Assembly: GCA_947174185.1 (NCBI GenBank)
Contig: CAMWHY010000011.1
Location: 1-39,087 of the forward strand
Direction: 5' to 3'
Length of the DNA stretch: 39,087 nucleotides
Source: an uncultured Lachnospiraceae bacterium
GTDB lineage: Bacteria; Bacillota; Clostridia; Lachnospirales; Lachnospiraceae
Positions 22,875 through 32,600 of the stretch are shown here, one piece after another. Every line of letters begins with the position of its first letter. Positions within the stretch are counted from its first letter, which is position 1. A model generated the notes under the pieces. It did not search any database. It was not told the DNA's origin and saw only the letters and a program-made list of their open reading frames with translations. Both the position numbers and the translations under genes were made by a program.

Positions 22875-24269
22875 ATGATAAAGAAAAATGATAAGCTCAA
22901 GGAAGCCTGCGGTGTATTTGGCATTTTTCATCCCCATGGCGGGGATGTGGCGTCAACGATTTATTATGGATTATGCGCATTGCAGCACCGGGGACAGGAG
23001 TCCTGCGGAATCGCAGTATCGGATACCAGCGGACCGAAGGGCAATATGGAACTGCACAAAGGAATGGGTCTGGTCAGTGATGTGTTTAAGGAGAATATTC
23101 TGGCAGGAATGAAAGGGAATCTTGGCGTCGGTCATGTCCGTTATTCCACCACCGGAGAGACGACATTGAATAATGCGCAGCCGCTGGTGCTGAACTATAT
23201 CAAGGGGACGCTGGCACTGGCACACAATGGTAATCTGGTCAATACAGAAAAACTTCGTGAAGAGCTTGCCTACAGCGGCGCGATCTTTCAGACGACGACG
23301 GATTCGGAGACCATCGCTTATTATATCGCCAGGGAGCGGGTGGGCAGTGCAAGCGTAGAGGAAGCGATCATGAAGACGGCCAGAAGACTGAAAGGTGCGT
23401 ATGCCTTGGTGATTGCAAGCCCCAGAAAACTGATCGGGGTCAGGGACCCATTGGGATTAAAGCCCCTTTGTATTGGGCAATTACAGGATTCTTACATCCT
23501 GGCTTCAGAAAGCTGCGCACTGTCTGCGGTGGGCGCAAAATTTATCCGGGATGTGATGCCGGGAGAGATCGTATCCATTACCAGAGAAGGACTAAGCTCC
23601 AATACAGAACTTTGTCAGACGAAACAGGCGCACTGTATCTTTGAGTATATCTATTTTGCAAGACTGGACAGCAGGCTGGATGGAATTTCTGTTTATGAAG
23701 CAAGATTAAAAGGCGGTGCGGCGCTGGCAAAGGCTTATCCGGTACGTGCCGATCTGGTTGCCGGGGTTCCTGATTCCGGTGTGGCGGCGGCGCAGGGTTA
23801 TGCCAAAGAATCCGGTATTGCATTTGGGCAGGTCTTTTATAAGAACAGTTATGTAGGCAGGACCTTTATCAAGCCGACCCAGAAAGAACGGGAGAACGGC
23901 GTCAGGATCAAGCTGAGTGTTCTGGAATCTGCCGTAAAGGGAAAAGACATTGTTCTGGTAGATGATTCTATCGTCCGGGGAACTACGATTGCCAATCTGA
24001 TCCGGCTGCTGAAACAGGCAGGCGTGGGGAAAGTGCATGTAAGGATCTGTTCACCGCCATTTCTGTATCCCTGTTATTTTGGGACAGATGTGCCCTCCAA
24101 CCGACAGCTGATCGCATCCTTCCATTCTACGGAAGAAATAAGAAAATTGATTGGCGCGGATTCCTTAGGCTATATGAGAATCGAAGACCTTTCCTCCATG
24201 ACGGAGGGACTGAAACTGTGCAAAGCATGTTTTGACAATCAGTATCCCATGCAGATAGAGAAACACTGA
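22875..24269 (+). CDS. purF: Amidophosphoribosyltransferase
   Basis: A 464-residue protein catalysing the first step of purine synthesis: PRPP plus glutamine to phosphoribosylamine. ATG 22875 is preferred over 22857 because AAGAGGT lies 7 nt before it. This start gives an 11-residue propeptide before C12 in KEACGVFGI, as in Bacillus PurF; cleavage exposes the catalytic cysteine. The Ntn glutaminase half contains CALQHRGQESCGIAV and TDSETIAYYI. The PRPP-binding half has IVLVDDSIVRGTT. Cysteines near the end (KACFDNQYP and VRICSPPFLYPCYFG) fit the 4Fe-4S type. No other pur gene is adjacent; the link to its neighbours is glutamine use. Confidence 0.95.
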   Translation: MIKKNDKLKEACGVFGIFHPHGGDVASTIYYGLCALQHRGQESCGIAVSDTSGPKGNMELHKGMGLVSDVFKENILAGMKGNLGVGHVRYSTTGETTLNNAQPLVLNYIKGTLALAHNGNLVNTEKLREELAYSGAIFQTTTDSETIAYYIARERVGSASVEEAIMKTARRLKGAYALVIASPRKLIGVRDPLGLKPLCIGQLQDSYILASESCALSAVGAKFIRDVMPGEIVSITREGLSSNTELCQTKQAHCIFEYIYFARLDSRLDGISVYEARLKGGAALAKAYPVRADLVAGVPDSGVAAAQGYAKESGIAFGQVFYKNSYVGRTFIKPTQKERENGVRIKLSVLESAVKGKDIVLVDDSIVRGTTIANLIRLLKQAGVGKVHVRICSPPFLYPCYFGTDVPSNRQLIASFHSTEEIRKLIGADSLGYMRIEDLSSMTEGLKLCKACFDNQYPMQIEKH

Positions 24270-24281
24270 TAAATCTTTAAA

Positions 24282-24314
24282 CTGGTCCGTTATCTACCAT
24301 CGATAATGGACCAG
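24282..24314. terminator. Hairpin between convergent purF and GNAT genes
   Basis: CTGGTCC-G-TTATC (24282-24294) pairs with GATAA-T-GGACCAG (24302-24314). T-rich sequence flanks both sides but not immediately, so it is a plausible but weak bidirectional terminator. Confidence 0.5.
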
Positions 24315-24327
24315 CAAATGCCAATTT

Positions 24328-24788
24328 TTAATTGCTTTCATCGATATGTTTCCTATAAACTCTGGAAGGTTCATCGTTCACATCGTTCATTATCTGATAA
24401 AATTCGCAACCATACTTTTCATATAATCCCGTATGGTTTGTGGATATAAAAATATCATGTACGTTCTCGGATTTGGCTATTTTCTCAATTTCCTGAAATA
24501 GTTTTCCCACATACCGGTGACCTCTATATTGAGGAAAGGTATATACAAAGCCCATCCATGGGGTCAATGCTGTTGGCTGAATATCATCTTTTTCTGAATA
24601 TGTACAAAACGAAATAAGCTCATCTCCATTTGTAAGCAGTAACACTTTGGGATGTTCCCCCACAATATCACTGAGAATTTTTGGCTTAACAATTCATGTA
24701 AAAATCTTCCTGCTTCCCAATCACTTTTCTCTATTTGCCGCAGCCAATACTCTGGTCTGTCACAGCTAAAATACTCTATCACCTGCAT
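24328..24788 (-). pseudogene. GNAT family N-acetyltransferase, frameshifted
   Basis: From ATG 24788 (AAGGAG upstream) the frame reads MQVIEYFSCDRPEYWLRQIE through RFLHELL, then leaves the family sequence. The rest continues in another frame from about 24686: KPKILSDIVGEHPKVLLLTN, PWMGFVYTFPQYRGHRYVGK (acetyl-CoA-binding motif with the QYRGHR turn) and ISTNHTGLYEKYGCEFY. Adding one A to the AA at about 24686-24687 (minus strand TTAAGCC to TTAAAGCC) would restore a single frame of about 153 codons. It is a simple one-base loss or a sequencing error. The substrate of the intact enzyme is unknown. Monocistronic and convergent with purF. Confidence 0.8.
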
Positions 24789-24935
24789 CTGTATTTCTCC
24801 TTATGCCATCATTCTATCATTCTGATTTATGGTTTTAGTCTACCATATTAAATTGTCTGGAACAAGGTTTTCGAGATATCGACAGAGTTTGGGTCGGCAA
24901 CACTTAGCTTGAACAAGGACAAAATAGGTTTCTTG

Positions 24936-24964
24936 TTGCAAAGCATCTGATAGTGGATTATAAT
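24936..24964 (+). promoter_or_regulatory. ABC transporter promoter
   Basis: TTGCAA (24936-24941) and TATAAT (24959-24964) are separated by 17 bp, about 60 bp before the first gene of the transporter. Confidence 0.75.
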
Positions 24965-25026
24965 GGTAAAACTAGCAGAAATCCGCTGAAAAAGGATACT
25001 TATGACTCTGCAGAGTGAGGAATGTT

Positions 25027-26034
25027 ATGAAGAAAATTATTGAGATCAATCATGTTTCAAAGGAATTTAAGGTTTTAAACCGCAGGGAAGGGTTAAAAGG
25101 AAGTCTGAAAGATTTGTTTTCGAGGGATTACAAGATCGTGCGTGCGGTGGACGATATTTCATTAAGTATCGGGCAGGGGGAGATCGTGGGGTATCTTGGA
25201 CCCAACGGAGCGGGAAAATCCACCACAATCAAAATGATGACGGGGGTTTTAGAACCGACGGAGGGAGAAATTCTTGTCAATGGCAATGTCCCGTATAAAA
25301 ACAGAACCCGTAATGCACAGGAGATCGGCGTTGTATTCGGACAGCGTTCCCAGCTTTGGTGGGCGCTGCCGCTGGTGGAATCCTTCCGTATATTGAAGGA
25401 CATATACCAGATCAGCGATGCGGATTATGAGGAAATGCTCAGCCTGTATCGGTCTCTTGTGGATTTTGAAGAACTGCTTCATAAACCGGTGAGGCAGATG
25501 TCACTGGGACAGAGGACGTTAAGTGATATCCTCGCAGCGTTTTTACATAATCCTAAAATAGTATTTCTGGATGAGCCCACCATCGGACTGGATGTGTCGA
25601 TGAAGGACAAGATCCGGACGCTGATACAGGCGTTGAACCGTGAGAAAAAGACTACGGTCATTCTTACCACCCATGATATGGGAGATGTGGATGCGCTGTG
25701 TCAGCGCATCATTATTATTGATAAGGGAAAAATGCTGTATGACAATGATATTGAGCATCTGAAGGGATTCTTTGGCGCATATCGGACGTTGCAGCTGCGT
25801 TTTGACGGCGATATTGCCGGACATGCAAAACAGTTAAAAGAGGAACTCGCCCTGTATCATGCGGCGGTCACGGTGGAAGAAGAATGGATCTCAGTACTTG
25901 TAAACGAGGAAAAGGTAAGGGTCATGGAAGTATTGGAAGCGATCCAGAGGAATCGTGTCATCCGTGACATGAAGCTGAATGAAATTTCCACGGAGGAGGT
26001 TATCAAAAAGATTTATGAGGAGGGCGTAATGTGA
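25027..26034 (+). CDS. ABC transporter ATP-binding protein (ABC-2 export type)
   Basis: A 335-residue protein from ATG 25027 (GAGGA 6 nt upstream); a GTG at 25015 lacks a site. Walker A is GPNGAGKST (58-66), the Q-loop region is VFGQRSQLWWALPLVESF, the signature is MSLGQR, Walker B is IVFLDEP with D182 and E183, and the switch His is in TTHD. The QRSQLWW motif marks the subgroup that works with ABC2_membrane_6 (COG4587/COG3694) permeases. About 100 C-terminal residues follow the nucleotide-binding domain. Two permease genes follow, so this is a three-gene exporter with unknown cargo. Confidence 0.92.
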   Translation: MKKIIEINHVSKEFKVLNRREGLKGSLKDLFSRDYKIVRAVDDISLSIGQGEIVGYLGPNGAGKSTTIKMMTGVLEPTEGEILVNGNVPYKNRTRNAQEIGVVFGQRSQLWWALPLVESFRILKDIYQISDADYEEMLSLYRSLVDFEELLHKPVRQMSLGQRTLSDILAAFLHNPKIVFLDEPTIGLDVSMKDKIRTLIQALNREKKTTVILTTHDMGDVDALCQRIIIIDKGKMLYDNDIEHLKGFFGAYRTLQLRFDGDIAGHAKQLKEELALYHAAVTVEEEWISVLVNEEKVRVMEVLEAIQRNRVIRDMKLNEISTEEVIKKIYEEGVM

Positions 26035-26095
26035 GAAGAACTTCTAACTGCTCACAGCAGAGGCTGTTTCGCAGAGAAGTGCTAAGTCTCACATC

Positions 26096-26133
26096 GAAAA
26101 ATGCTAAGCGAACTTGTTCGCTTAACATTTTTC
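26096..26133. repeat. Operon-internal palindromic element, hairpin A
   Basis: GAAAAATG-C-TAAGCGAAC (26096-26113) faces GTTCGCTTA-A-CATTTTTC (26116-26133): 17 of 18 pairs around TT. It lies in the roughly 190-nt gap between the ATPase and the first permease, and has no T run typical of terminators. Confidence 0.8.
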
Positions 26134-26148
26134 ATCCTAAAATATGTG

Positions 26149-26203
26149 CCTGCGGTAGCATACAACAAAAAGCTTACGCTTTTTGTTATCGAGAATTCGC
26201 AGG
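26149..26203. repeat. Operon-internal palindromic element, hairpin B
   Basis: CCTGCG (26149-26154) and CGCAGG (26198-26203) enclose AACAAAAAGC (26164-26173) facing GCTTTTTGTT (26178-26187). It is a nested palindrome directly before the permease ribosome binding site. Confidence 0.8.
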
Positions 26204-26227
26204 TTACGGAAAGGCATGGTTATTAAA

Positions 26228-27028
26228 ATGAATTTGAAAAAATACCTGACCCTCACAAGGGCAGGAATCATAGAATCCCTCCAGTTCCGCGCGTCCCTGT
26301 TCGTTTTGGTGCTGGGAAATCTTTTGTATCTGACGGTTGTATATTTCCTCTGGAAAGCGATATATGCTTCCGCGGGAACAGATGTGGTGAACGGCATGAC
26401 ATTTTCGGATACATTGATCTATCTTGTTCTTGCCACAGCGTTATTTAATTTTATGGAGATGTATACGGTCTGGGATATGGGAAGAAACATACAGTCAGGG
26501 AAGATCGTACTGGATCTGTTAAAACCCATGGGGTACAGAAGTTATTTGTTCTGGTCGTTTTCGGGTTCCTTTGTCGTTAATTTTTTTGGCGTTTTTCTGC
26601 CCACCTTTCTTGTGGTTTATATTGTGACATGGGGAGCGATTCCAATAGGCATCTCAATGCTTTACTTTGTGATCGCTGTTGTCATGGCTGTCATCATCAA
26701 CTACAGCATAGATTTTATCGTGGGTACGATCTGCCTTTATACGGAATCGATCTGGGGAATTAATATTATGAAGCAGGTGATCGTTCTGCTCCTTTCAGGC
26801 GCAACGATTCCGCTTGCCTTTTTTCCGGAACCGTTTAAGACAGTGGCAGAATATCTGCCTTTTCAGTCCATCTACAATACGCCGCTGACGATTCTTCTGG
26901 GTGGCACAGGGACGGAGGCGGTCTTTGAAGCTTTGGGCATCCAGCTTTTCTGGTGCGTGGCGCTTCTGGCATTCAGCAGCCTGTTTTGGAAGCTGTCTTT
27001 ACGGAAAATTACGGTGAATGGAGGCTAA
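26228..27028 (+). CDS. ABC-2 type transporter permease 1 (ABC2_membrane_6)
   Basis: A 266-residue protein with six hydrophobic helices, of the COG4587-like permease type. Typical segments are FRASLFVLVLGNLLYLTVVY, the ALFNFMEMYTVWDMGRNIQS loop with SGKIVLDLLKPMGY, and the late PLAFFPEPFKTVAEYLPFQS motif, strongly conserved in this family. The start is uncertain: ATG 26216 has GGAAAGG only 1 nt away, while ATG 26228 is 13 nt from it; both are in frame. It pairs with the next permease, using the upstream ATPase, to export an unknown substrate. Confidence 0.88.
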   Translation: MNLKKYLTLTRAGIIESLQFRASLFVLVLGNLLYLTVVYFLWKAIYASAGTDVVNGMTFSDTLIYLVLATALFNFMEMYTVWDMGRNIQSGKIVLDLLKPMGYRSYLFWSFSGSFVVNFFGVFLPTFLVVYIVTWGAIPIGISMLYFVIAVVMAVIINYSIDFIVGTICLYTESIWGINIMKQVIVLLLSGATIPLAFFPEPFKTVAEYLPFQSIYNTPLTILLGGTGTEAVFEALGIQLFWCVALLAFSSLFWKLSLRKITVNGG

Positions 27029-27035
27029 TATTAAT

Positions 27036-27839
27036 ATGAAAAAAAGAAATCTAGGGTTTTATCTTCGGATCTACCGTAAAATACTTGTTCAGGATCTGAA
27101 GAGCAAAATGAGTTACCGGGCGGATTTTATCATCTCTACCGTCGGCATGATTTTTACTAATATTGCGGGATTTGTTAGTTTTTGGATTCTGTTTCAGAAT
27201 TTTCCGTCCATTAATGGCTGGGGCTATTATGAGATGCTGTTTCTTTATGGATTCTCCCTTGTGTCCCTGACTCCCGTGCAGTGCCTTTTTGACAATAACT
27301 GGAGCCTTAGACAGTATGTCTATTCCGGGGATTTTATCAAATACTGCTTTCGACCCATCAATTTGTTTTTCTACTTTCAGTCCGAGGTGTTTGACATCAA
27401 GGGATTAGGGCAGCTTGTGTTTGGAGTAGGTACGTTGGTTTATGCATGGGGGAAGATTGGGCTTGCCTGTACGCCGGTGATGATCATAAAAACAGTGATA
27501 TTTCTGATTACTGCGTCTCTTGTTATGATAGCGGTGCAGAATGCGGCTGCCGCTACATGTTTTTGGATCAACAATTCCTTTTATGTTTTGGATCTGTCGA
27601 TGCGGTGCAAGGATTTTGCCAGATATCCCATCACCATTTTCAGTCCACTGTTTAAGTTTATTTTTACGTTTATTATACCCGTAGCATTTATCGCGTATTA
27701 TCCGAGCCTTGTAATCCTTCGACCCGGTGAGGCACCGCTGCTGTCATGGCTTTCGCCGCTGTTTGGCTGCCTGTTCTTCTGGCTGAGTTACAAAATCTGG
27801 ATATTTGGAGCGATGAAATACAGTGGTACGGGTTCATAA
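27036..27839 (+). CDS. ABC-2 type transporter permease 2 (ABC2_membrane_6)
   Basis: A 267-residue protein from ATG 27036, chosen because GGAGG lies 11 nt upstream; ATG 27018 would sit in front of that site and overlap the previous gene. It has six helices and family features KMSYRADFIISTVGMIFTNI, SLRQYVYSGDFIKYCFRPIN (the matching coupling loop) and a final LSYKIWIFGAMKYSGTGS. It is a half-transporter partner of the preceding permease, COG3694-like. No terminator lies between it and the pyrG promoter. Confidence 0.88.
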   Translation: MKKRNLGFYLRIYRKILVQDLKSKMSYRADFIISTVGMIFTNIAGFVSFWILFQNFPSINGWGYYEMLFLYGFSLVSLTPVQCLFDNNWSLRQYVYSGDFIKYCFRPINLFFYFQSEVFDIKGLGQLVFGVGTLVYAWGKIGLACTPVMIIKTVIFLITASLVMIAVQNAAAATCFWINNSFYVLDLSMRCKDFARYPITIFSPLFKFIFTFIIPVAFIAYYPSLVILRPGEAPLLSWLSPLFGCLFFWLSYKIWIFGAMKYSGTGS

Positions 27840-27890
27840 GATGAAATGCAGGAAAACGAAGGATGAGAAGGCGATCTAAGAATAAAAAAG

Positions 27891-27919
27891 TTGACAAATA
27901 AAATAAAATAGGGGATAAT
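27891..27919 (+). promoter_or_regulatory. pyrG promoter
   Basis: TTGACA (27891-27896) and GATAAT (27914-27919) are 17 bp apart. It probably drives the whole pyrG-gltB-gltD-glnA-ANTAR-ddh run, since no terminator is visible until 38878. Confidence 0.8.
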
Positions 27920-27936
27920 GTACTAAGATATTCTGA

Positions 27937-27975
27937 CAAAGGCGTTAGAGACCGTAGGGTTTCTGACGCCTTTTT
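27937..27975 (+). promoter_or_regulatory. pyrG leader attenuator (promoter-proximal terminator)
   Basis: AAAGGCGTTAGAGACC (27938-27953) pairs fully, with three G-T pairs, with the strand ending ...TCTGACGCCTTT at 27973, around a short GTA-containing loop, and ends in TTTTT. It starts with the same CAAAGGCG as the amt and glnN attenuators and lies about 18 nt after the -10 box. The initially transcribed region is not the GGGC of Bacillus pyrG, so reiterative-transcription control of that kind is not suggested. Confidence 0.75.
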
Positions 27976-28030
27976 GATGATTTGATATGTGACTGCGCAG
28001 TTTTTGCGGTAACTGAAAATGGAGGCTTAT

Positions 28031-29665
28031 ATGGCTGTAAAATATGTATTTGTGACCGGCGGTGTTGTTTCCGGTCTGGGAAAAGGGATTACGGCAGCAT
28101 CCTTGGGCCGGCTTTTAAAAGCAAGGGGCTATCGGGTGACGATGCAGAAATTTGATCCCTACATAAATATGGATCCCGGAACAATGAATCCTATCCAGCA
28201 TGGAGAGGTCTTTGTGACGGATGACGGGACGGAGACAGATCTGGATCTTGGACATTATGAACGGTTTATTGACGAGAGTCTGGATCAGAACTCCAATGTA
28301 ACCACCGGGAAGATATACTGGTCTGTGCTTCAGAAGGAACGGCATGGAGATTATGGCGGGGGAACCGTACAGGTGATTCCGCACATTACGAATGAAATCA
28401 AGAGCAGGTTCTATCAGGCAAAAGGACCGGAGGATCACAGTATTGCGATCATTGAAGTCGGCGGAACGGTGGGAGATATTGAGAGTCAGCCGTTTTTAGA
28501 GGCGATTCGTCAGTTTCAGCATGAGGTGGGGCATGAGAATGCTATTTTGATCCATGTTACACTGATTCCTTATTTGAAGGCTTCCGGTGAATTAAAGACC
28601 AAACCGACCCAGCAGAGCGTAAAGGAATTGCAGAGTATGGGACTCTGGCCGGATTTGATCGTGTGCAGGAGCGAATATCCGCTTCCGGATGAGTTGAAAG
28701 CTAAGATCGCGCTGTTTTGCAATGTTCCCGTGAATCATGTGCTGCAAAATCTGGACGTAGAATATTTGTATGAAGCGCCGGTTGCCATGGAAAAGGAAAA
28801 ATTTGCGCAGGTGGTATGTGAATCTCTGGCGCTGCCCTGCCCGGAGCCGGATCTGACAGAATGGAAAAACATGCTGTACAATCTGCGTAATCCGAAGTAT
28901 GAAGTAGAAATATCGATTGTTGGAAAATATACCCAGCTCCATGATGCATACCTTAGCGTGGTAGAGGCGCTGAAGCATGGCGGGATTGAAACGCGGACCA
29001 ATGTAAAGCTGCGTTGGGTGGATTCGGAAGAAGTAGAAAAAGAGGGAGCTGAGAAACTGTTGTCAGGAACGGATGGTGTCTTAGTTCCGGGAGGATTTGG
29101 AACAAGGGGGACAGAAGGAAAGATCGAGACCATCCGGTATGTCAGGGAACATAAGATTCCTTTTCTGGGAATCTGTCTGGGCATGCAGATGGCGATTGTG
29201 GAATATGCCAGAAATGCTGCAGGGCTGGAGGGAGCCAACAGCATAGAACTGGATCCGAATACACCATATCCGGTGATAGCGCTGATGCCGGAACAGAATG
29301 GGGTCGTCGATCTGGGCGGAACGCTTCGTTTAGGGGCGTATCCCTGTACTTTAACGGAAGGATCTATGGCGGAAAGGTTATATGCCGCAAAGGAGATCAG
29401 TGAGCGCCACCGTCACCGTTATGAAGTGAATAACGATTATCGGAGTATTCTGACAGAATGTGGAATGTGTCTGTCCGGACAGTCGCCGGACGGTCGTATC
29501 GTAGAGATGATGGAACTTCCCGATCATCCATATTTTATCGGGACGCAGGGACATCCGGAACTGAAGTCCCGGCCGAACAGGGCGCATCCGTTATTTCGTG
29601 GATTGATTGAGGCTGCGGTGAAAAAGCATTTGGAAATAGGAGGAGAGATAAATGATGAAGAATGA
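28031..29665 (+). CDS. pyrG: CTP synthase
   Basis: A 544-residue protein making CTP from UTP, ATP and glutamine. ATG 28031 is chosen because GGAGG lies 5 nt upstream; ATG 28019 precedes that site. The amidoligase domain (about 1-270) opens with [20 protein letters not shown] and has the [20 protein letters not shown] nucleotide region. The class I glutaminase domain (about 290-540) has the nucleophile C382 in GICLGMQ and H508/E510 in GHPE. Its 3' end overlaps gltB by 14 nt, which couples it to glutamate synthase. The leader attenuator suggests control by the nitrogen or nucleotide state. Confidence 0.96.
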   Translation: MAVKYVFVTGGVVSGLGKGITAASLGRLLKARGYRVTMQKFDPYINMDPGTMNPIQHGEVFVTDDGTETDLDLGHYERFIDESLDQNSNVTTGKIYWSVLQKERHGDYGGGTVQVIPHITNEIKSRFYQAKGPEDHSIAIIEVGGTVGDIESQPFLEAIRQFQHEVGHENAILIHVTLIPYLKASGELKTKPTQQSVKELQSMGLWPDLIVCRSEYPLPDELKAKIALFCNVPVNHVLQNLDVEYLYEAPVAMEKEKFAQVVCESLALPCPEPDLTEWKNMLYNLRNPKYEVEISIVGKYTQLHDAYLSVVEALKHGGIETRTNVKLRWVDSEEVEKEGAEKLLSGTDGVLVPGGFGTRGTEGKIETIRYVREHKIPFLGICLGMQMAIVEYARNAAGLEGANSIELDPNTPYPVIALMPEQNGVVDLGGTLRLGAYPCTLTEGSMAERLYAAKEISERHRHRYEVNNDYRSILTECGMCLSGQSPDGRIVEMMELPDHPYFIGTQGHPELKSRPNRAHPLFRGLIEAAVKKHLEIGGEINDEE

Positions 29666-32600
29666 AGCTAAAGAATATCAGGGACTGTATCGACAGCAGT
29701 TTGAGCATGACAACTGCGGTATCGGCGCCGTCATCAACAGCAAAGGTGTGAAATCACACCAGACAGTTGAAAATGCGCTGCATATCGTTGAAAATTTAGA
29801 ACACCGTGCCGGAAAAGATGCGGAAGGAAAGACCGGCGATGGGGTTGGTATCTTATTGCAGATCTCCCATAAATTTTTCCAGAAAGAATGCAAGAAGCTT
29901 GGGATCAATATCGGTAAGGAGCGGGAGTACGGCATTGCGCAGATGTTCTTTCCACAGAATGAATTAAAATGCAATCAGGCAAAGAAAATGTTCGAAATCA
30001 TCGTGCAGAAGGAGGGACTGGAGCTGCTGGGTTACCGTCAGGTGCCCATCGCGCCGGATGTTCTTGGCAATAAGGCAAGAGAATGTATGCCCAATATCGT
30101 ACAGGCATTTATCAAAAAACCGGATAATGTTGAGAAAGGGTTGGAATTTGACCGTAAGCTTTATATTGCCCGCCGTGAGTTTGAGCAAAGTAATGACAAT
30201 ACCTATGTGGTATCCATGTCCAGTCGGACCATTGTTTATAAGGGAATGTTTCTGGTGGGGCAGCTTCGTACCTTTTTTGCTGACCTTCAGGATGAGAATT
30301 ATGTGTCTGCCATCGCCATGGTGCATTCAAGATTTAGTACGAATACGAATCCAAGCTGGGAGCGTGCGCATCCGAACCGGTTTATCGTTCATAACGGAGA
30401 GATCAACACGATCCGCGGCAATGCGGATAAGATGCTTGCCAGAGAAGAGACGATGGAGTCTTCCCACTTAAAAGGTGAATTACATAAGGTGCTGCCGGTA
30501 GTAGATACCAGGGGTTCAGATTCTGCAATGCTGGACAATACTTTGGAATTTCTTGTGATGAGCGGTATGGAGCTTCCGCTGGCAGTGATGATCACTATCC
30601 CGGAACCCTGGAGCAATAACCTGACGCTGGCGCAGGATGAACGGGACTTTTATCAGTACTATGCGACTATGATGGAGCCGTGGGACGGACCTGCCTCAAT
30701 CGTATTTTCTGACGGGGATCTCTGCGGCGCTGTTCTGGACCGCAACGGTCTTCGTCCGTCAAGATATTATGTTATGAAAAACGGAGATGTGATCCTGTCC
30801 TCTGAGGTAGGCGCATTAGAAGTTCAGGAGGAGGAAGTTGTATTAAAGGAACGTCTCCATCCCGGCAAAATGCTTCTGGTGGATACCGTAGAGGGAAGGA
30901 TATTATACGATGAGGAAGTGAAGGAGATCTACACCACGAAGCAGCCCTATGGCGAATGGCTGGACAGTAATCTGGTGGAATTGAAAGATTTAAAGATTCC
31001 CAACCAGCGGGTGGAGACATTTACCCAGACGCAGAGAAAGCAGCTGCAGAAGGCTTTTGGTTATACCTATGAAGAGTATAAGAATTCCATCCGGAATATG
31101 GCATTGAATGGCGGGGAAGCCATCGCCGCCATGGGCGTTGATACGCCGCTGGCCGTATTATCGGAACATAAACATCCGCTGTTTGATTATTTTAAACAGC
31201 TGTTTGCACAGGTGACCAATCCGCCCATCGATGCGATCCGGGAGGAGATCGTGACCAGCACGACGGTTTATGTGGGCAAGAAAGGCAATCTTTTGGAAGA
31301 GACTGCGGAAAACTGTCAGGTGCTGAAGATCCATAATCCGATCCTGACCAATACGGATATGTTGAAGATCAAGACCATGAATAAGGATGGTTTTCATGTT
31401 GCCGTTGTGCCTATCACCTATTATAAGAGCACAAAGCTGGAGCGTGCCATCGACCGTTTATTTGTGGAAGTGGATAAGGCGTATAAGGACGGCGCCAATA
31501 TCCTTGTGCTGTCAGACCGCGGCGTGGATGAGAATCATATGCCGATCCCGTCGCTGCTTGCCGTATCTGCAGTGCATCAGTATCTGGTAAAGACAAAGAA
31601 ACAGACGTCGCTTGGTCTGATCCTGGAATCCGGGGAACCCAGGGAGGTACATCATTTTGCAGCGCTTCTTGGGTATGGCGCATGCGCGGTCAATCCGTAT
31701 CTGGCACAGGATACCATTCAGGAGCTGATCGACGAGCATCTCTTAGACAAGGATTATTATGCTGCGGTCAATGATTACAATGCAGCAGTGATTCACGGTA
31801 TTGTAAAGATTGCGTCAAAGATGGGTATTTCCACGATCCAGTCTTATCAGGGCGCGAAAATATTTGAAGCAATCGGTATTTCTGAGGAAATAGTTAATAA
31901 ATATTTTCCGGGAACGGTCAGCCGCGTGGGCGGGATCACTATGGAGGATATTGAGGCGCAGGTGGAAGAACTGCATTCCAAGGCCTTTGATCCACTGGGT
32001 TTAACAACGGATTTAACGCTGGATAGCCTTGGAAAACATAAAAGGCGGAGCGGGGGAGAGGAACATCGTTACAACCCGCAGACGATCCATATGCTGCAAC
32101 AGGCGGTCTGGAATGGTGATTACGATCTCTTTAAACAATATTCGGCATTGATCGACGGCGAACAGAGCGGATATCTGCGCAGTCTGATGGAGTTTGATTA
32201 CCCGGCGGAGGGGATCGCCCTGGAGGAAGTAGAGAGTGTGGAGGAGATCGTAAAACGGTTTAAGACCGGCGCCATGTCCTATGGTTCGATTTCCGAGGAG
32301 GCGCATGAGACTCTTGCAATAGCGATGAATCATCTGCATGGTAAATCCAATACCGGTGAAGGTGGAGAAAGCGATGAACGTTTAGATTCTGCGGGAAGCG
32401 AGACAGACCGGTGTTCTGCCATCAAGCAGGTGGCTTCGGGACGATTTGGCGTGACCAGCAGATATCTGGTATCCGCGGAGGAGATTCAGATCAAGATGGC
32501 ACAGGGAGCGAAGCCGGGAGAAGGCGGGCATCTGCCGGCCAAGAAGGTATATCCGTGGATTGCGAAGACAAGACATTCCACGCCGGGAGTCAGCCTGATC

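Noticed and set aside
27891-28030. Bacillus-type pyrG regulation by reiterative G addition
   Set aside because: The predicted start region (GTACTAAGAT) lacks the GGGC start needed for that mechanism.
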